A stretch of DNA of 26,395 nt from an uncultured Sutterella sp. (GTDB taxonomy: Bacteria > Pseudomonadota > Gammaproteobacteria > Burkholderiales > Burkholderiaceae_F): NCBI GenBank assembly GCA_905212345.1, contig CAJMEC010000022.1:1-26395 (forward strand), in the 5' to 3' direction. The notes under the pieces are model-generated. The model was not told the DNA's origin. It was given only the letters and a program-made list of their open reading frames with translations, and made no database searches. The translations under genes and the position numbers were made by a program. Shown here one piece after another: positions 15,853-24,559 of the stretch. How positions within the stretch are numbered: the stretch's first letter is position 1; each line of letters opens with the position of its first letter.

Positions 15853-16302
15853 TTAATCCATCTTGCGGCGGGCGCACATCATCGTGGCCACACAGGCAAC
15901 TTGGTCATCAACCATGGCCGTCGCTTCAAACTTACCGATACCGGCGCGGTCCTTCAAGAAATGGCAATGAATCTTTAATTGATCGCCAGGCTGAACCACC
16001 TTCTTGAAGCGGGCGTTATCAATGCCGGCAAAGAAGTAAAGCGAACCGTCATTGCGTTGCTCTTCGGTCAAACGGGCCAGGGCCAACACGGCGCAGGCTT
16101 GAGCCATGGATTCAATAATCAAAACACCGGGCATGACCGGGCATTCCGGGAAATGGCCTTGGAATTGCGGTTCATTGGCCGTGATGTTTTTGATGACAAC
16201 AGCCGTCGTCAAGTCGTCCGAGACACTTTCCACACGGTCAATCAACAAAAACGGATAACGGTGCGGAAGATATTTCATAATATCTTGAATGTTGTATTTC
16301 AT
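15853..16302 (-). CDS. fabZ: 3-hydroxyacyl-[acyl-carrier-protein] dehydratase
   Basis: FabZ removes water from 3-hydroxyacyl-ACP in fatty acid elongation, and competes with LpxA and LpxD for the same substrates. The 149-residue hot-dog-fold protein has LPHRYPFLLIDRV near the start, catalytic His 50 in QGHFPECPVMPG and Glu 64 in LIIESMAQ. It overlaps the lpxD stop by 4 nt (ATGA), showing translational coupling. An 82-nt gap follows before lpxA, unusually wide for this cluster, holding only a weak hairpin (CCGGTC at 15801, GACCGG at 15820). Confidence 0.95.
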   Translation of the reverse strand: MKYNIQDIMKYLPHRYPFLLIDRVESVSDDLTTAVVIKNITANEPQFQGHFPECPVMPGVLIIESMAQACAVLALARLTEEQRNDGSLYFFAGIDNARFKKVVQPGDQLKIHCHFLKDRAGIGKFEATAMVDDQVACVATMMCARRKMD

Positions 16303-17405
16303 TTTCTTATTTTTTCCTTTTGGTTGTCTTCCAATTTTGCCAAAGCGGCTTTAAGCGCTCTCAAGCGCTTACGCATCTCCGGCAAATGTTTAATCATTAC
16401 AGCAGAACGTTCAAACTCACGATTAGGCATTGCGGGGAAAAAGCCCATCATAAGTTTCGTGTCATCCGGATAAGAAATCACTGTCGTGGCGGGTCCAATG
16501 GTGGCACCACTCGGAATCTTGATATGGCCGTTGATATTGGCTGCGCCTCCGACAGTTACATGGTCTCCCAACGTGGTGGATCCGGCCATGCTGGCAGCGC
16601 CCGCCATCACACAATGTTCACCCAAGCGGCAGTTGTGCGCGATCTGAATCAGATTGTCAACTTTACTGCCCTTTCCGATCACAGTGTCATCAAGCGCGCC
16701 GCGGTCCACTGCGGTATTAGCCCCGATTTCCACATCATCTTCAATTCGAACGCTACCGATTTGCGGAATCTTCACCCACTCGCCTTCAAAGGGTGCGAAA
16801 CCAAAGCCGTCACCTCCGATCACGCAACCCGATTGCAGTACACAACGGGCTCCAATCGTGCAGTGATGATCAACGGTGACATTAGGATGCAGGCGCGTAT
16901 CGTCACCAATGACAGAGCCAACTCCCACCACACTGTTGGCGCCAATCCAAGCGCGCGCTCCAATCACAGCATGATCTTCAATAACAGCGCCGGCGTCCAC
17001 TCGAGCCGTCGGATCAACCTTCGCAGTCACGGCAACAGAGGCGTGAGGGTGAATGCCGCTTGCAAATTGATTTTGAAGCTTTTCGACAACTTGCAGAGCA
17101 AAAGCAAACCAGGCATAAGGATTGGGCGTGATAACCATCGCTCGCGGTGTTTCTTCGCCGTAAATAGCTTCTTTATCTTCCTGACGAAGCACAATGACGC
17201 CGGCCTGGCAGTCTTTGACTTCATGAATAAATTTCGGATTGGCCAAAAATGCCACTTCGTCCGGCTTGGCATGGCTTAATGCGCCGATACTTCTGACAGC
17301 CACCCCTTCATAAGGACCGACCAATTCTTGTGACAGGCGCCCTGCGCATTGCTGGCGCACCGCTTCCACGAGGACAGCAATCGGATAAGCAGTTCTTTGT
17401 GTCAT
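16299..17405 (-). CDS. lpxD: UDP-3-O-(3-hydroxyacyl)glucosamine N-acyltransferase
   Basis: LpxD adds the second, amide-linked hydroxyacyl chain in lipid A synthesis. The 368-residue protein has an N-terminal uridine-binding domain (about 1-110), many hexapeptide repeats of the left-handed beta helix (about 118-320), and a C-terminal helical tail. The catalytic His is about residue 257 in NLIQIAHNCRLG. The text GGDGFGFAP, which contributes to substrate binding in the family, is present near residue 197. Start lies 3 nt after the skp stop and the end overlaps fabZ by 4 nt. Intact. Confidence 0.95.
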   Translation of the reverse strand: MTQRTAYPIAVLVEAVRQQCAGRLSQELVGPYEGVAVRSIGALSHAKPDEVAFLANPKFIHEVKDCQAGVIVLRQEDKEAIYGEETPRAMVITPNPYAWFAFALQVVEKLQNQFASGIHPHASVAVTAKVDPTARVDAGAVIEDHAVIGARAWIGANSVVGVGSVIGDDTRLHPNVTVDHHCTIGARCVLQSGCVIGGDGFGFAPFEGEWVKIPQIGSVRIEDDVEIGANTAVDRGALDDTVIGKGSKVDNLIQIAHNCRLGEHCVMAGAASMAGSTTLGDHVTVGGAANINGHIKIPSGATIGPATTVISYPDDTKLMMGFFPAMPNREFERSAVMIKHLPEMRKRLRALKAALAKLEDNQKEKIRK

Positions 17406-17408
17406 AAC

Positions 17409-17903
17409 TTATTTCCCCAAAGCTTTAATGACCTGATCTGTGATATCCACATTCGGACCAACATAAACGGCCTCTTGGACAATCAAGTCATATTTTCCCT
17501 TGCGGGCGATGTCGCGGATAATTTCGTTGCTTCGCATCAAAATTGACTGCAATTCCTCATTTCTGCGACGGTTTAAATCTTCACGCAATTCGCGTTCACG
17601 ACGCTGTAACGACCGTTCACGATCCGCCAACTTACGCTCCTCGGCCATCCGTTCGGTATTACTCATTTTAGAGGCGCGCTTTTGGTATTTTTCAACGTCA
17701 GCTTTAAGTGCTTTGGCCGACACAGATAACGACTTTTCCCGTGAAGCAAATTCCTTTTCAAGTTTTACTTGAGCTGAGTGCGCCGCGGCACTCTCACGAA
17801 GAATACGATCCGGATTCACTACTCCGATTTTCGTATCAGCCACTGCTGATTGGGCCATCATCGCCAATGAAAGAACCGAGGCAAGAGCCAATTTTTTCAG
17901 CAT
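17409..17903 (-). CDS. skp: Periplasmic chaperone Skp/OmpH
   Basis: Skp is a trimeric, jellyfish-shaped chaperone that holds unfolded outer-membrane proteins on the way to BamA. From ATG 17903 the 164-residue protein has a signal peptide with cleavage after AVA at residue 22. The KIGVVNPDRIL strand and long charged helices (about 45-125, rich in Lys, Arg and Glu) that form the tentacles follow, then the closing strand segment YDLIVQEAVYVGPNVDITDQVI. Upstream codons in frame were rejected because they would bury the signal peptide. It lies between bamA and lpxD, the usual order, with a 97-nt gap after bamA that contains a strong hairpin. Confidence 0.92.
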   Translation of the reverse strand: MLKKLALASVLSLAMMAQSAVADTKIGVVNPDRILRESAAAHSAQVKLEKEFASREKSLSVSAKALKADVEKYQKRASKMSNTERMAEERKLADRERSLQRRERELREDLNRRRNEELQSILMRSNEIIRDIARKGKYDLIVQEAVYVGPNVDITDQVIKALGK

Positions 17904-17930
17904 ATTTTCATGTACTCCATGTACGCTCAA

Positions 17931-17959
17931 GGGAAAGGCGGTTGTTGAACCCCTTTCCC
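17931..17959 (-). other. Hairpin between bamA and skp
   Basis: On the minus-strand transcript GGGAAAGG (17959-17952) pairs with CCTTTCCC (17938-17931), and GGTT-AACC extends the stem inside with one bulged base. There is no T run after it, so it is not a standard terminator. It could be a processing or stability element that sets bamA and skp levels apart. Confidence 0.5.
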
Positions 17960-18000
17960 CAGAATTTTGCGAACCCTTCCGTAACGGTCAGCAGGCTAAG

Positions 18001-20331
18001 TTAGAAGCCAGTACCGATTTGGAATTGGAAGCGTTCGATTTCATCGCCTTCCTTGTCGTTGAGCGGCGCCGCGATACTGAACTTCAACGGGCCTAACGGC
18101 GAAATCCAGGCTACACCGACACCGACAGAGTAACGCAGATCAGACAAGGAAATCTTCATCTTTTCATCTACGACACCGCCTTGTCGATACGAGTCGCCCC
18201 AAACCCAACCTCCATCAAGGAAGGTAAACCAGCGAAGCGTGCGGTCGGCACCCGGCAAAGGCATCAACATTTCAAAAGAGAAATTAAGTGATGCATTACC
18301 ACCGGCACTATCTCCCTCGCCACCGCTGGAATTATCTTTTGGACCTAAGCTAGAGTTTTCGTAACCGCGGACACTACCGATACCGCCTGCGTAGAAGTTC
18401 TTAAAGAACGGATATTCTTTACCGCCCCAGCTATCACCGTAACCAATTTCGCCGTTAAACGCCAAGGTCAAATCACGGGTTACCGGCCAGTAATGTTGCA
18501 ACTGGTAGCTGGCACGGTAGTAACGAAGATCCATCACAGGAAGCGTAACTTCACCGGAAATTCTTTGATACGTACCACGAGTTGGTGCCAAAGCGTTATC
18601 GCGGCTATCACGTGACCAACCAACTGTAGCGGCAACAGCATGGGGAGATTTCCCAAATTCTCTTGTATAGTTTCTGTACCTTTCCGGTGCTCCATCCCCA
18701 GCATCAACAATAGTATTTTCCCACTTGGCGCCCAAGAACACGCGGTCGTATTCGGTAAACGGAATACCCCAGCTCACAGCCGCACCACGGGTTTCGTATT
18801 CAAGGTCATCGGCCAAATCGAGCTCGTCCATATCGACTCGACGATCGTACAAGTCAATCGAGCGCGAGATGCCTTCCGGTGTCACGTACGGCTCAGTCAA
18901 AGAAACAGCATACGTACGGGAGCTGTCAGATGTATTGACTTCTGCGCTTAACGCCTTACCGGTACCGAAAATGTTGTTTTGAGCAAAACCGGCCGACAAA
19001 ATCACGCCGTCACTGGTGGAGAAACCGGCACCCAAACTGATGGAACCTGTCGGACGTTCTTTCACGACCACTTCCAAATCAACCTGGTCGCGTGTACCCG
19101 GAACCGGTTTCGGATCAACCGTTACAGAATCGAAGAAACCTAAACGGTCAATACGGTCACGGGAAAGCTTCACCTTGTCGCTATCAAACCAAGCCGCTTC
19201 ATACTGACGCACTTCACGACGGATCACTTCGTCTTGCGTCTTACTGTTGCCGGAAATATTGACGTGGCGGACATAAGCACGACGACCCGGGTCAACCGTG
19301 TAGACAATCTTGGCTTCATTGTCGCCGGTTACGACCGGATTGGGGCGAGCCGAAGCAAACGCATAACCGATGCTCGAGAGCTTATCGGTAATGGCCGTAG
19401 AAGTACGATTGATGACTTCAGCGTTATAAATGGAGCCCGTTTCAACTTCAATTAATTGTTGAAGTTCATCTTGCAGCCCCAACATATCACCGGTCAACTC
19501 AACACCCGAGACGTGATACTGCTCACCTTCGGTGACGTTGATCGTGATAAAGATATCTTGCTTATTCGGAGCGATGGAAACCTGAACGCTGTCGACTTTA
19601 AAGTCGAGATAGCCGTTATTGAGGTAGTGCGAGCGAATCGATTCAATATCGGCGGCAAGCTTTTCGCGCGAATAGAGGTTGCTCTTGGTGTACCAGCTCA
19701 TCCAACCCGAGGGCGTGAGCTGCATCTGTTCCTGCAACTCTTCGTCATCCATCACTCGGTTGCCGACAAAGCGGATAGATTCAATGCTGGCCGCCTCACC
19801 TTCATCAACCACAATGGACAGTCTCACGCGGTTGCGATCAAGAGGCGTCACCGTTGTCTTAACGTCCACCCCATAGTAACCGCGGGCCAAATATTGACGT
19901 CGCATTTCCTGGTCCGCGCGATCCAAAGTCGCATGGTCAAAAATTCGACCTTCGGCTAAGCCCACATCCCGCAAGCTCTGTTCAATAGCGGAATTGTCAA
20001 AAGCGCGGATACCCTGCGTGCTGATCGATGCCACAGCCGGGCGTTCCTGCACCTGCACAACCAGCACATCGCCATCGCGCTCTAGGCGCACATCGCGGAA
20101 CAGACCTGATCCATACAACGCATGAATGGCCGTATTGCCCTTAGCGTCAGTGAATTCATCGCCCACTTGGAACGGCAAGTGCGACAGCACCGTGCCGGGC
20201 TCCGTACGGGCGATACCTTCAATGCGGATATCTTTAATAACAAAATCAGAGGCTGCCCCAAAAGCGACACCTGCAATCGACATGAGCGCCGTCGCCACCG
20301 AGGCGCGCAATAGGGAAGATTTCAAATGCAT
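18001..20331 (-). CDS. bamA: Outer-membrane protein assembly factor BamA
   Basis: BamA is the central Omp85 pore of the BAM complex that folds beta-barrels, including autotransporters such as the one in this window, into the outer membrane. The 776-residue protein has a signal peptide (cleavage near residue 26, GVAFGA), five POTRA domains (about 28-430) and a 16-strand barrel to a terminal Phe. The conserved barrel-lumen motif is VRGY at 654-657, a common form of VRGF. Late in the protein SPLGPLKFSIAAPLN is also typical. It begins 26 nt after the rseP stop and lies in the usual rseP-bamA-skp-lpxD order. Confidence 0.96.
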   Translation of the reverse strand: MHLKSSLLRASVATALMSIAGVAFGAASDFVIKDIRIEGIARTEPGTVLSHLPFQVGDEFTDAKGNTAIHALYGSGLFRDVRLERDGDVLVVQVQERPAVASISTQGIRAFDNSAIEQSLRDVGLAEGRIFDHATLDRADQEMRRQYLARGYYGVDVKTTVTPLDRNRVRLSIVVDEGEAASIESIRFVGNRVMDDEELQEQMQLTPSGWMSWYTKSNLYSREKLAADIESIRSHYLNNGYLDFKVDSVQVSIAPNKQDIFITINVTEGEQYHVSGVELTGDMLGLQDELQQLIEVETGSIYNAEVINRTSTAITDKLSSIGYAFASARPNPVVTGDNEAKIVYTVDPGRRAYVRHVNISGNSKTQDEVIRREVRQYEAAWFDSDKVKLSRDRIDRLGFFDSVTVDPKPVPGTRDQVDLEVVVKERPTGSISLGAGFSTSDGVILSAGFAQNNIFGTGKALSAEVNTSDSSRTYAVSLTEPYVTPEGISRSIDLYDRRVDMDELDLADDLEYETRGAAVSWGIPFTEYDRVFLGAKWENTIVDAGDGAPERYRNYTREFGKSPHAVAATVGWSRDSRDNALAPTRGTYQRISGEVTLPVMDLRYYRASYQLQHYWPVTRDLTLAFNGEIGYGDSWGGKEYPFFKNFYAGGIGSVRGYENSSLGPKDNSSGGEGDSAGGNASLNFSFEMLMPLPGADRTLRWFTFLDGGWVWGDSYRQGGVVDEKMKISLSDLRYSVGVGVAWISPLGPLKFSIAAPLNDKEGDEIERFQFQIGTGF

Positions 20332-20357
20332 TTTTTATAACGATTTGCTCGGATGGC

Positions 20358-21710
20358 CTATTGTATCAGCCTTATAAAGTCATTGGAAAGGGCTAAAGCC
20401 CCCAATGCCAAAACAATTAAAAGTCCCACTTTCTGGCCAGCCTGCATCACCCACTCGGGCAAAGGCCGGCCTCTCAGAATTTCTACCAAATAATACAGGA
20501 GGTGCCCCCCGTCTAACAACGGTATCGGCAGTAAATTCAAAAGACCCAAACTGACCGAAATCATAGCCAAAAAGGATAAATAAACACGCCAACCCATCTG
20601 GGCGGTTTTACCCGCATAATCGGCAATAGTCACCGGGCCGGTGAGGTTTTTCGTGCTGGCCTCACCCGTGATCATCTGAACCACAGCCTTGTAAGTTGTC
20701 TTTGTAATCGAAATGGTGCGGTCAACGCCCGCCATTAAACCATCAACGGGTCCTTTGGAGAGCCAAATCAAATTGGGCTTAATCCCAACGTTCACACCGA
20801 TAACCGGACGCTCGACTTGATTCCCCTTGCCATCGTCAACGGCGCGAACCTGTGGACGGACAATCACTTCACGAGCTTGACCCTCTTCATTTTGAAGCAC
20901 TAAACGAATGGGCGTTTCACCTTTATCTTTGATGTAATTGACAAGCTCCTGCACAGACAAGCCGTAACGGTCGTCCGCGCTCAAAACAACGTCACCATCT
21001 TTAATTCCGGCCAGAGCCGCAGGAGAATCCTTCTGAATATTAAAAAGGACCGGATAGCCGTACCAAAGATTAATACCTAACTGAGTGAAGGGACTGGTGC
21101 TGTCTTCATCGATTTTGATGTTTCTTAAATCAAAATCAACACTAAAGCGAGTGCCTCCCCGATCCAGAACCAATGGGACATTGGATTCACCGATATGCTC
21201 CAAAATCGCCCAGTTAAAATCCTCCAAACCTTCAATTTTCTTGTCGCCGAAACTGACCACTTGGTCAAGACGCTGAATTTGAAGTTGCGCAGCTTGTGAT
21301 TGTGCCACCGGCGTATCCATAACAGGGCGAATTTCGGGCTGACCGCTCCAAGCCATAATGGCATAAAAAATAATGGCCAAAAGAATATTGGCAATGGGAC
21401 CGGCCGCAACAATGGCAAAACGCTTATAGACAGATTGGCGATTAAAAGCCCGGTGCGCTTCGGCAGGATCAACCACCATCCCTTCTTGGCGCTCATCCAA
21501 CATCGAAACATAGCCGCCCAAGGGCAATGCAGAAATGCACCACTCGGTCCTATCTCGGCCCAAACGTTTGCTGAAAAGTTTAGGACCGAAACCAAAACTG
21601 AAAGTTAAAACTTTTACACCGCAGAGTCTCGCGACAAGATAGTGACCGAGCTCGTGGAATGTAATCAAAATGCCGAGCGCAACGGCAAAGGCTAAAAGGG
21701 CCGTTACCAT
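20358..21710 (-). CDS. rseP: Site-2 zinc protease RseP (M50)
   Basis: RseP cuts anti-sigma factors such as RseA within the inner membrane as the second step of the envelope stress response, and removes signal-peptide remnants. The 450-residue protein has the zinc motif HELGH (residues 19-23) in the first helix and the third ligand in LLDGGH at about 399-403. Two PDZ domains occupy the periplasmic region between (about 120-300), and GPIANI lies in the second helix. Its start overlaps the end of dxr by 7 nt (ATGGTAA), indicating coupling. Length matches E. coli RseP (450). Confidence 0.95.
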   Translation of the reverse strand: MVTALLAFAVALGILITFHELGHYLVARLCGVKVLTFSFGFGPKLFSKRLGRDRTEWCISALPLGGYVSMLDERQEGMVVDPAEAHRAFNRQSVYKRFAIVAAGPIANILLAIIFYAIMAWSGQPEIRPVMDTPVAQSQAAQLQIQRLDQVVSFGDKKIEGLEDFNWAILEHIGESNVPLVLDRGGTRFSVDFDLRNIKIDEDSTSPFTQLGINLWYGYPVLFNIQKDSPAALAGIKDGDVVLSADDRYGLSVQELVNYIKDKGETPIRLVLQNEEGQAREVIVRPQVRAVDDGKGNQVERPVIGVNVGIKPNLIWLSKGPVDGLMAGVDRTISITKTTYKAVVQMITGEASTKNLTGPVTIADYAGKTAQMGWRVYLSFLAMISVSLGLLNLLPIPLLDGGHLLYYLVEILRGRPLPEWVMQAGQKVGLLIVLALGALALSNDFIRLIQ

Positions 21711-22859
21711 TGAGCGATCACCTCACGGGTTTTGATTCTGGCTTCACGGTCTGCCGCCAAAACTTCCGGCAAAGATTTCGGAGCCGCAAGAACCATCGTA
21801 TCCATCATATGACGGCAGGCCCGGGCGATATCAAGGAAACGAATTCTGCGATCTAAGAATGCCTCAACGGCAATTTCATTGGCTGCATTTAAAACAATGC
21901 TGGCCGCTCCACCCATGCGCAAAGCTTCATACGCGTATCCCAGTTGCGGAAAACGTTGGATATCGGGTGCTTCAAAAGTCACAGTGCCCAAAGTGGCAAA
22001 ATCCACGCGTTTGGCAAAGCCATCGAGACGCTCCGGCCACCCTAACGAGTAAGCGATGGGGGTACGCATATCGGGTGCTCCCATTTGAGCAAGGATACAG
22101 CCGTCAGCATATTGAACCATTGAATGAATCAAACTTTGCGGATGAATCACCACATCAATGCGATCGGGTGGAAAACCAAAGAGCCAAGACGCTTCAATCA
22201 CTTCCAATCCCTTATTCATCAACGTGGCACTGTCAACACTGATCTTGCGTCCCATGTTCCAAGTCGGGTGGGCAACAGCATCTTCGGGGGTCACCCCGGT
22301 TAAATCCATGCGCTTTCTAAAAGGAAGCCGTCAAAATAAGTCGAGCGTTTTCTCTGTCTCGCTCACTGGCTGAGGCCAAGCACTGAAAGATCGCATTGTG
22401 TTCACTGTCAACAGGTAAAAGTTCTGCGCCGTGCTCTTTGATGCTAGTCATCAAAAGCGCTCCACCGCACACAACGCTTTCTTTATTGGCTAAAAGTAAA
22501 CGCTTTCCGGCTCGAGCAGCTGAAAAAGTCGGCGCCAAGCCCGCCGCGCCGACAATGGCTAAAACCGCAACATCGACTTCAGGCAAAGCGGCCAATCTCA
22601 CCAAATCCGACTCCCCCGCCCATACTTCAATGTCGGAAAGTCCTCGGCTTTTCAGTGCGAGCGCTAATTCATCTTTTTTAGACTCATCGGCCACAAGAGC
22701 AATTCGGGGATGATGAGACACGCAAAGGCGGACCAATTCCTCTACTCGGCTATTGGCCGTCAAAGCGAAAACTTGATAGCGATCTTTATAGTGCGACAAG
22801 ACATCAAGGGTCGATCCCCCGATCGACCCTGTTGCACCAAAAATGGCAATATTCTGCAT
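21704..22859 (-). pseudogene. dxr: 1-deoxy-D-xylulose 5-phosphate reductoisomerase, frameshifted
   Basis: Dxr makes 2-C-methyl-D-erythritol 4-phosphate with NADPH, the committed step of the MEP isoprenoid pathway. The frame from ATG 22859 reads normal Dxr: GATGSIGGSTLDV (NADPH fold), LLANKESVV, LPVDSEHNAIFQ and ARLILTAS, then a stop TAG at about 22312. The rest continues in another frame, FRKRMDLTGVTPEDAVAHPTW, GRKISVDSATLMNKGLE, HPQSLIHSMVQY to 21704. The family has TASGGPFR at the junction, so the GGP codons less one base, about 8 nt, are missing. The exact size is less sure than in lpxA because this region varies in length. With 8 nt restored the protein has 387 residues, near normal. The gene is in its usual cdsA-dxr-rseP place. 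Sequence error is the likeliest cause; a +1 slip at TTT TAG could restore the frame but not the lost residues. Confidence 0.85.
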
Positions 22860-22886
22860 AACAGTTATTTAATTCAATCTACTCAA

Positions 22887-23786
22887 TTAGCCGATTGTTC
22901 CCGAGAGGATCAATACGGTCAAAAGAAAACCGGCCGGAAGCGTCGGCATCATGGCATCAAGACGGTCATAAAAGCCGCCGTGACCCGGCAATAAATTACT
23001 GGAATCCTTGATACCTGCTTGACGCTTAAGCGCGCTTTCAAACAAATCCCCCACAATAGAAAGGGAGACCAAAATGAAAGCCGCTACGATCCAAGCCACA
23101 ACTCCCATGGACTCAACGATTACGCCGGGGATGGTATTCATCCAAGAGAAGAACCAGGCAAAGATAAGCCCTAAAATCATCACGCTCAACATGCCGCCCG
23201 CAACACCTTCCCAACTCTTTTTGGGACTGATAGCCGGAGACATGCGGTGTTTACCGAAAGCCATACCGGTAAAGTACGCCATGATGTCAGCGACCCAGAC
23301 AATGGCTAAAAGTGAAATCACCATGGTGATGCCAAAAGAGGCGTACATAGCGACAAAAGCCAACCACGCCGCAGGCGGAAAAAAGACAGCGGTCACACCG
23401 ACTACTACTTTATTGACGGGCAAACCGGTATTACGGGCAAAGAAAACACGGATAGAGATACCAACCCAAAGCAATGTGATGACAGCGAGGTACATCACAA
23501 AAATGCCCGAGAGGTTGGCGTAAAGCATTTGGTACTCACGGGCTGCCTGGTCAATCATCTGCAAATCGAGATAGGCCAAATAAGTGATCCCGGAAATAGA
23601 TCCGCCAACAACAATCGCCACTAAGGCTGAAACAGCTGAACTTAAACCTGCTAGTTTGAGCCACTCCCACTGGGCGAGAATAAACGCGACGGCCATCACC
23701 CCGGCAAACTCAACAGGTCCCAACCAATATGAGCCGATCAAAATCAACAGTAAAACAATAGCCGTAATCACACGTTGCTTCAGCAT
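22887..23786 (-). CDS. cdsA: Phosphatidate cytidylyltransferase (CDP-diglyceride synthase)
   Basis: CdsA converts phosphatidic acid and CTP to CDP-diacylglycerol, the precursor of all bacterial phospholipids, in the inner membrane. The protein has about eight hydrophobic segments and the C-terminal family signature GDLFESALKRQAGIKDSSNLLPGHGGFYDRLD (given by key parts: KR, KD, PGHGG, DR-D). I chose ATG 23786 (299 residues), which has GGAG seven nt upstream. The in-frame GTG 23792 overlaps the uppS stop but would leave only one base after GGAG. The dxr start follows 27 nt after its stop. Confidence 0.94.
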   Translation of the reverse strand: MLKQRVITAIVLLLILIGSYWLGPVEFAGVMAVAFILAQWEWLKLAGLSSAVSALVAIVVGGSISGITYLAYLDLQMIDQAAREYQMLYANLSGIFVMYLAVITLLWVGISIRVFFARNTGLPVNKVVVGVTAVFFPPAAWLAFVAMYASFGITMVISLLAIVWVADIMAYFTGMAFGKHRMSPAISPKKSWEGVAGGMLSVMILGLIFAWFFSWMNTIPGVIVESMGVVAWIVAAFILVSLSIVGDLFESALKRQAGIKDSSNLLPGHGGFYDRLDAMMPTLPAGFLLTVLILSGTIG

Positions 23787-23788
23787 CG

Positions 23789-24544
23789 TCACTCTCCGCG
23801 GCCGAGGGCTTTAATTTGTTCTCCGGTCATGCCAAACCGGCGTTCGCGGCCGGCATACCAATCAAGGGCCTCTTTGAAATCATGTTCATCAAAGTCAGGC
23901 CACAAACGCGGCGAGGCGTAGAGCTCGGCATAAGCCGCCTGCCACAAAATAAAATTACTGATGCGCTGCTCGCCACCTGTGCGGATCATCAAATCCACGG
24001 GAGGGGCCCAATCGAAAGCTAAATTGGCATCCACCAATGCCTCGGTCACCCGCTCAGGCTCTAGGGCAATGGAAGGATCGTTGCGCAAAATATTTCTGAA
24101 AGCTTGCACGATATCCCATCGACCACCGTAGTTGGCACAAACGGTCAGTGTCATGGTCTCGCCATGTGCAGTCATGGCTTCGCTTTCTTTAATGCTTTCT
24201 TGAATATCTTTGGAAAAAGCAGAAAGATCCCCTGCGACACGAAGCTTAACGCCGTTGTCCCGCATCGCCTGCGCTTCTTTTTTAAGGGCAGTGGCAAATA
24301 GCCCCATCAAAGCATTAACTTCGTCGGCAGGACGTTTCCAATTTTCGCTACTGAAAGCAAAAAGGGACAAATAGCGCACGCCGCTTTGGGCGGCAGCTTC
24401 AATGACACGGCGCACACTTCGAACGCCTCGCCGGTGACCTTCTGCGCGGGGCAGGAAACGGCGCTGTGCCCAGCGGCCGTTTCCATCCATGATAATGGCG
24501 ACATGGCAAGGCGCGCTACCGCCTATATGATTAGTTTGACTCAT
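23789..24544 (-). CDS. uppS: Undecaprenyl diphosphate synthase (cis-prenyltransferase)
   Basis: UppS condenses eight isopentenyl diphosphates onto farnesyl diphosphate to give the C55 carrier used for peptidoglycan, O-antigen and similar polymers. The 251-residue cytoplasmic protein has the substrate-binding MDGNGRWAQ (catalytic Asp 20), the FAFSSENW stretch, and LMIRTGGEQRISNFILWQAAYAELY near the C-terminus, all diagnostic. It lies 15 nt after frr and 2 nt before the chosen cdsA start. Its isoprenoid supply depends on dxr, which is frameshifted in this same operon. Confidence 0.96.
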   Translation of the reverse strand: MSQTNHIGGSAPCHVAIIMDGNGRWAQRRFLPRAEGHRRGVRSVRRVIEAAAQSGVRYLSLFAFSSENWKRPADEVNALMGLFATALKKEAQAMRDNGVKLRVAGDLSAFSKDIQESIKESEAMTAHGETMTLTVCANYGGRWDIVQAFRNILRNDPSIALEPERVTEALVDANLAFDWAPPVDLMIRTGGEQRISNFILWQAAYAELYASPRLWPDFDEHDFKEALDWYAGRERRFGMTGEQIKALGRGE

Positions 24545-24559
24545 CGCGGCGGTTGCTGA

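Noticed and set aside
17897..17920. Seven-codon upstream ORF overlapping the skp start
   Set aside because: Such a short ORF is expected by chance, and GGAG is placed no better for it than for skp itself.
22300..22320. Programmed +1 frameshift at TTT TAG in dxr
   Set aside because: The slip would still lack the conserved GGP residues of the active-site loop and there is no prfB-like stimulatory Shine-Dalgarno, so a deletion or sequence error explains it better.
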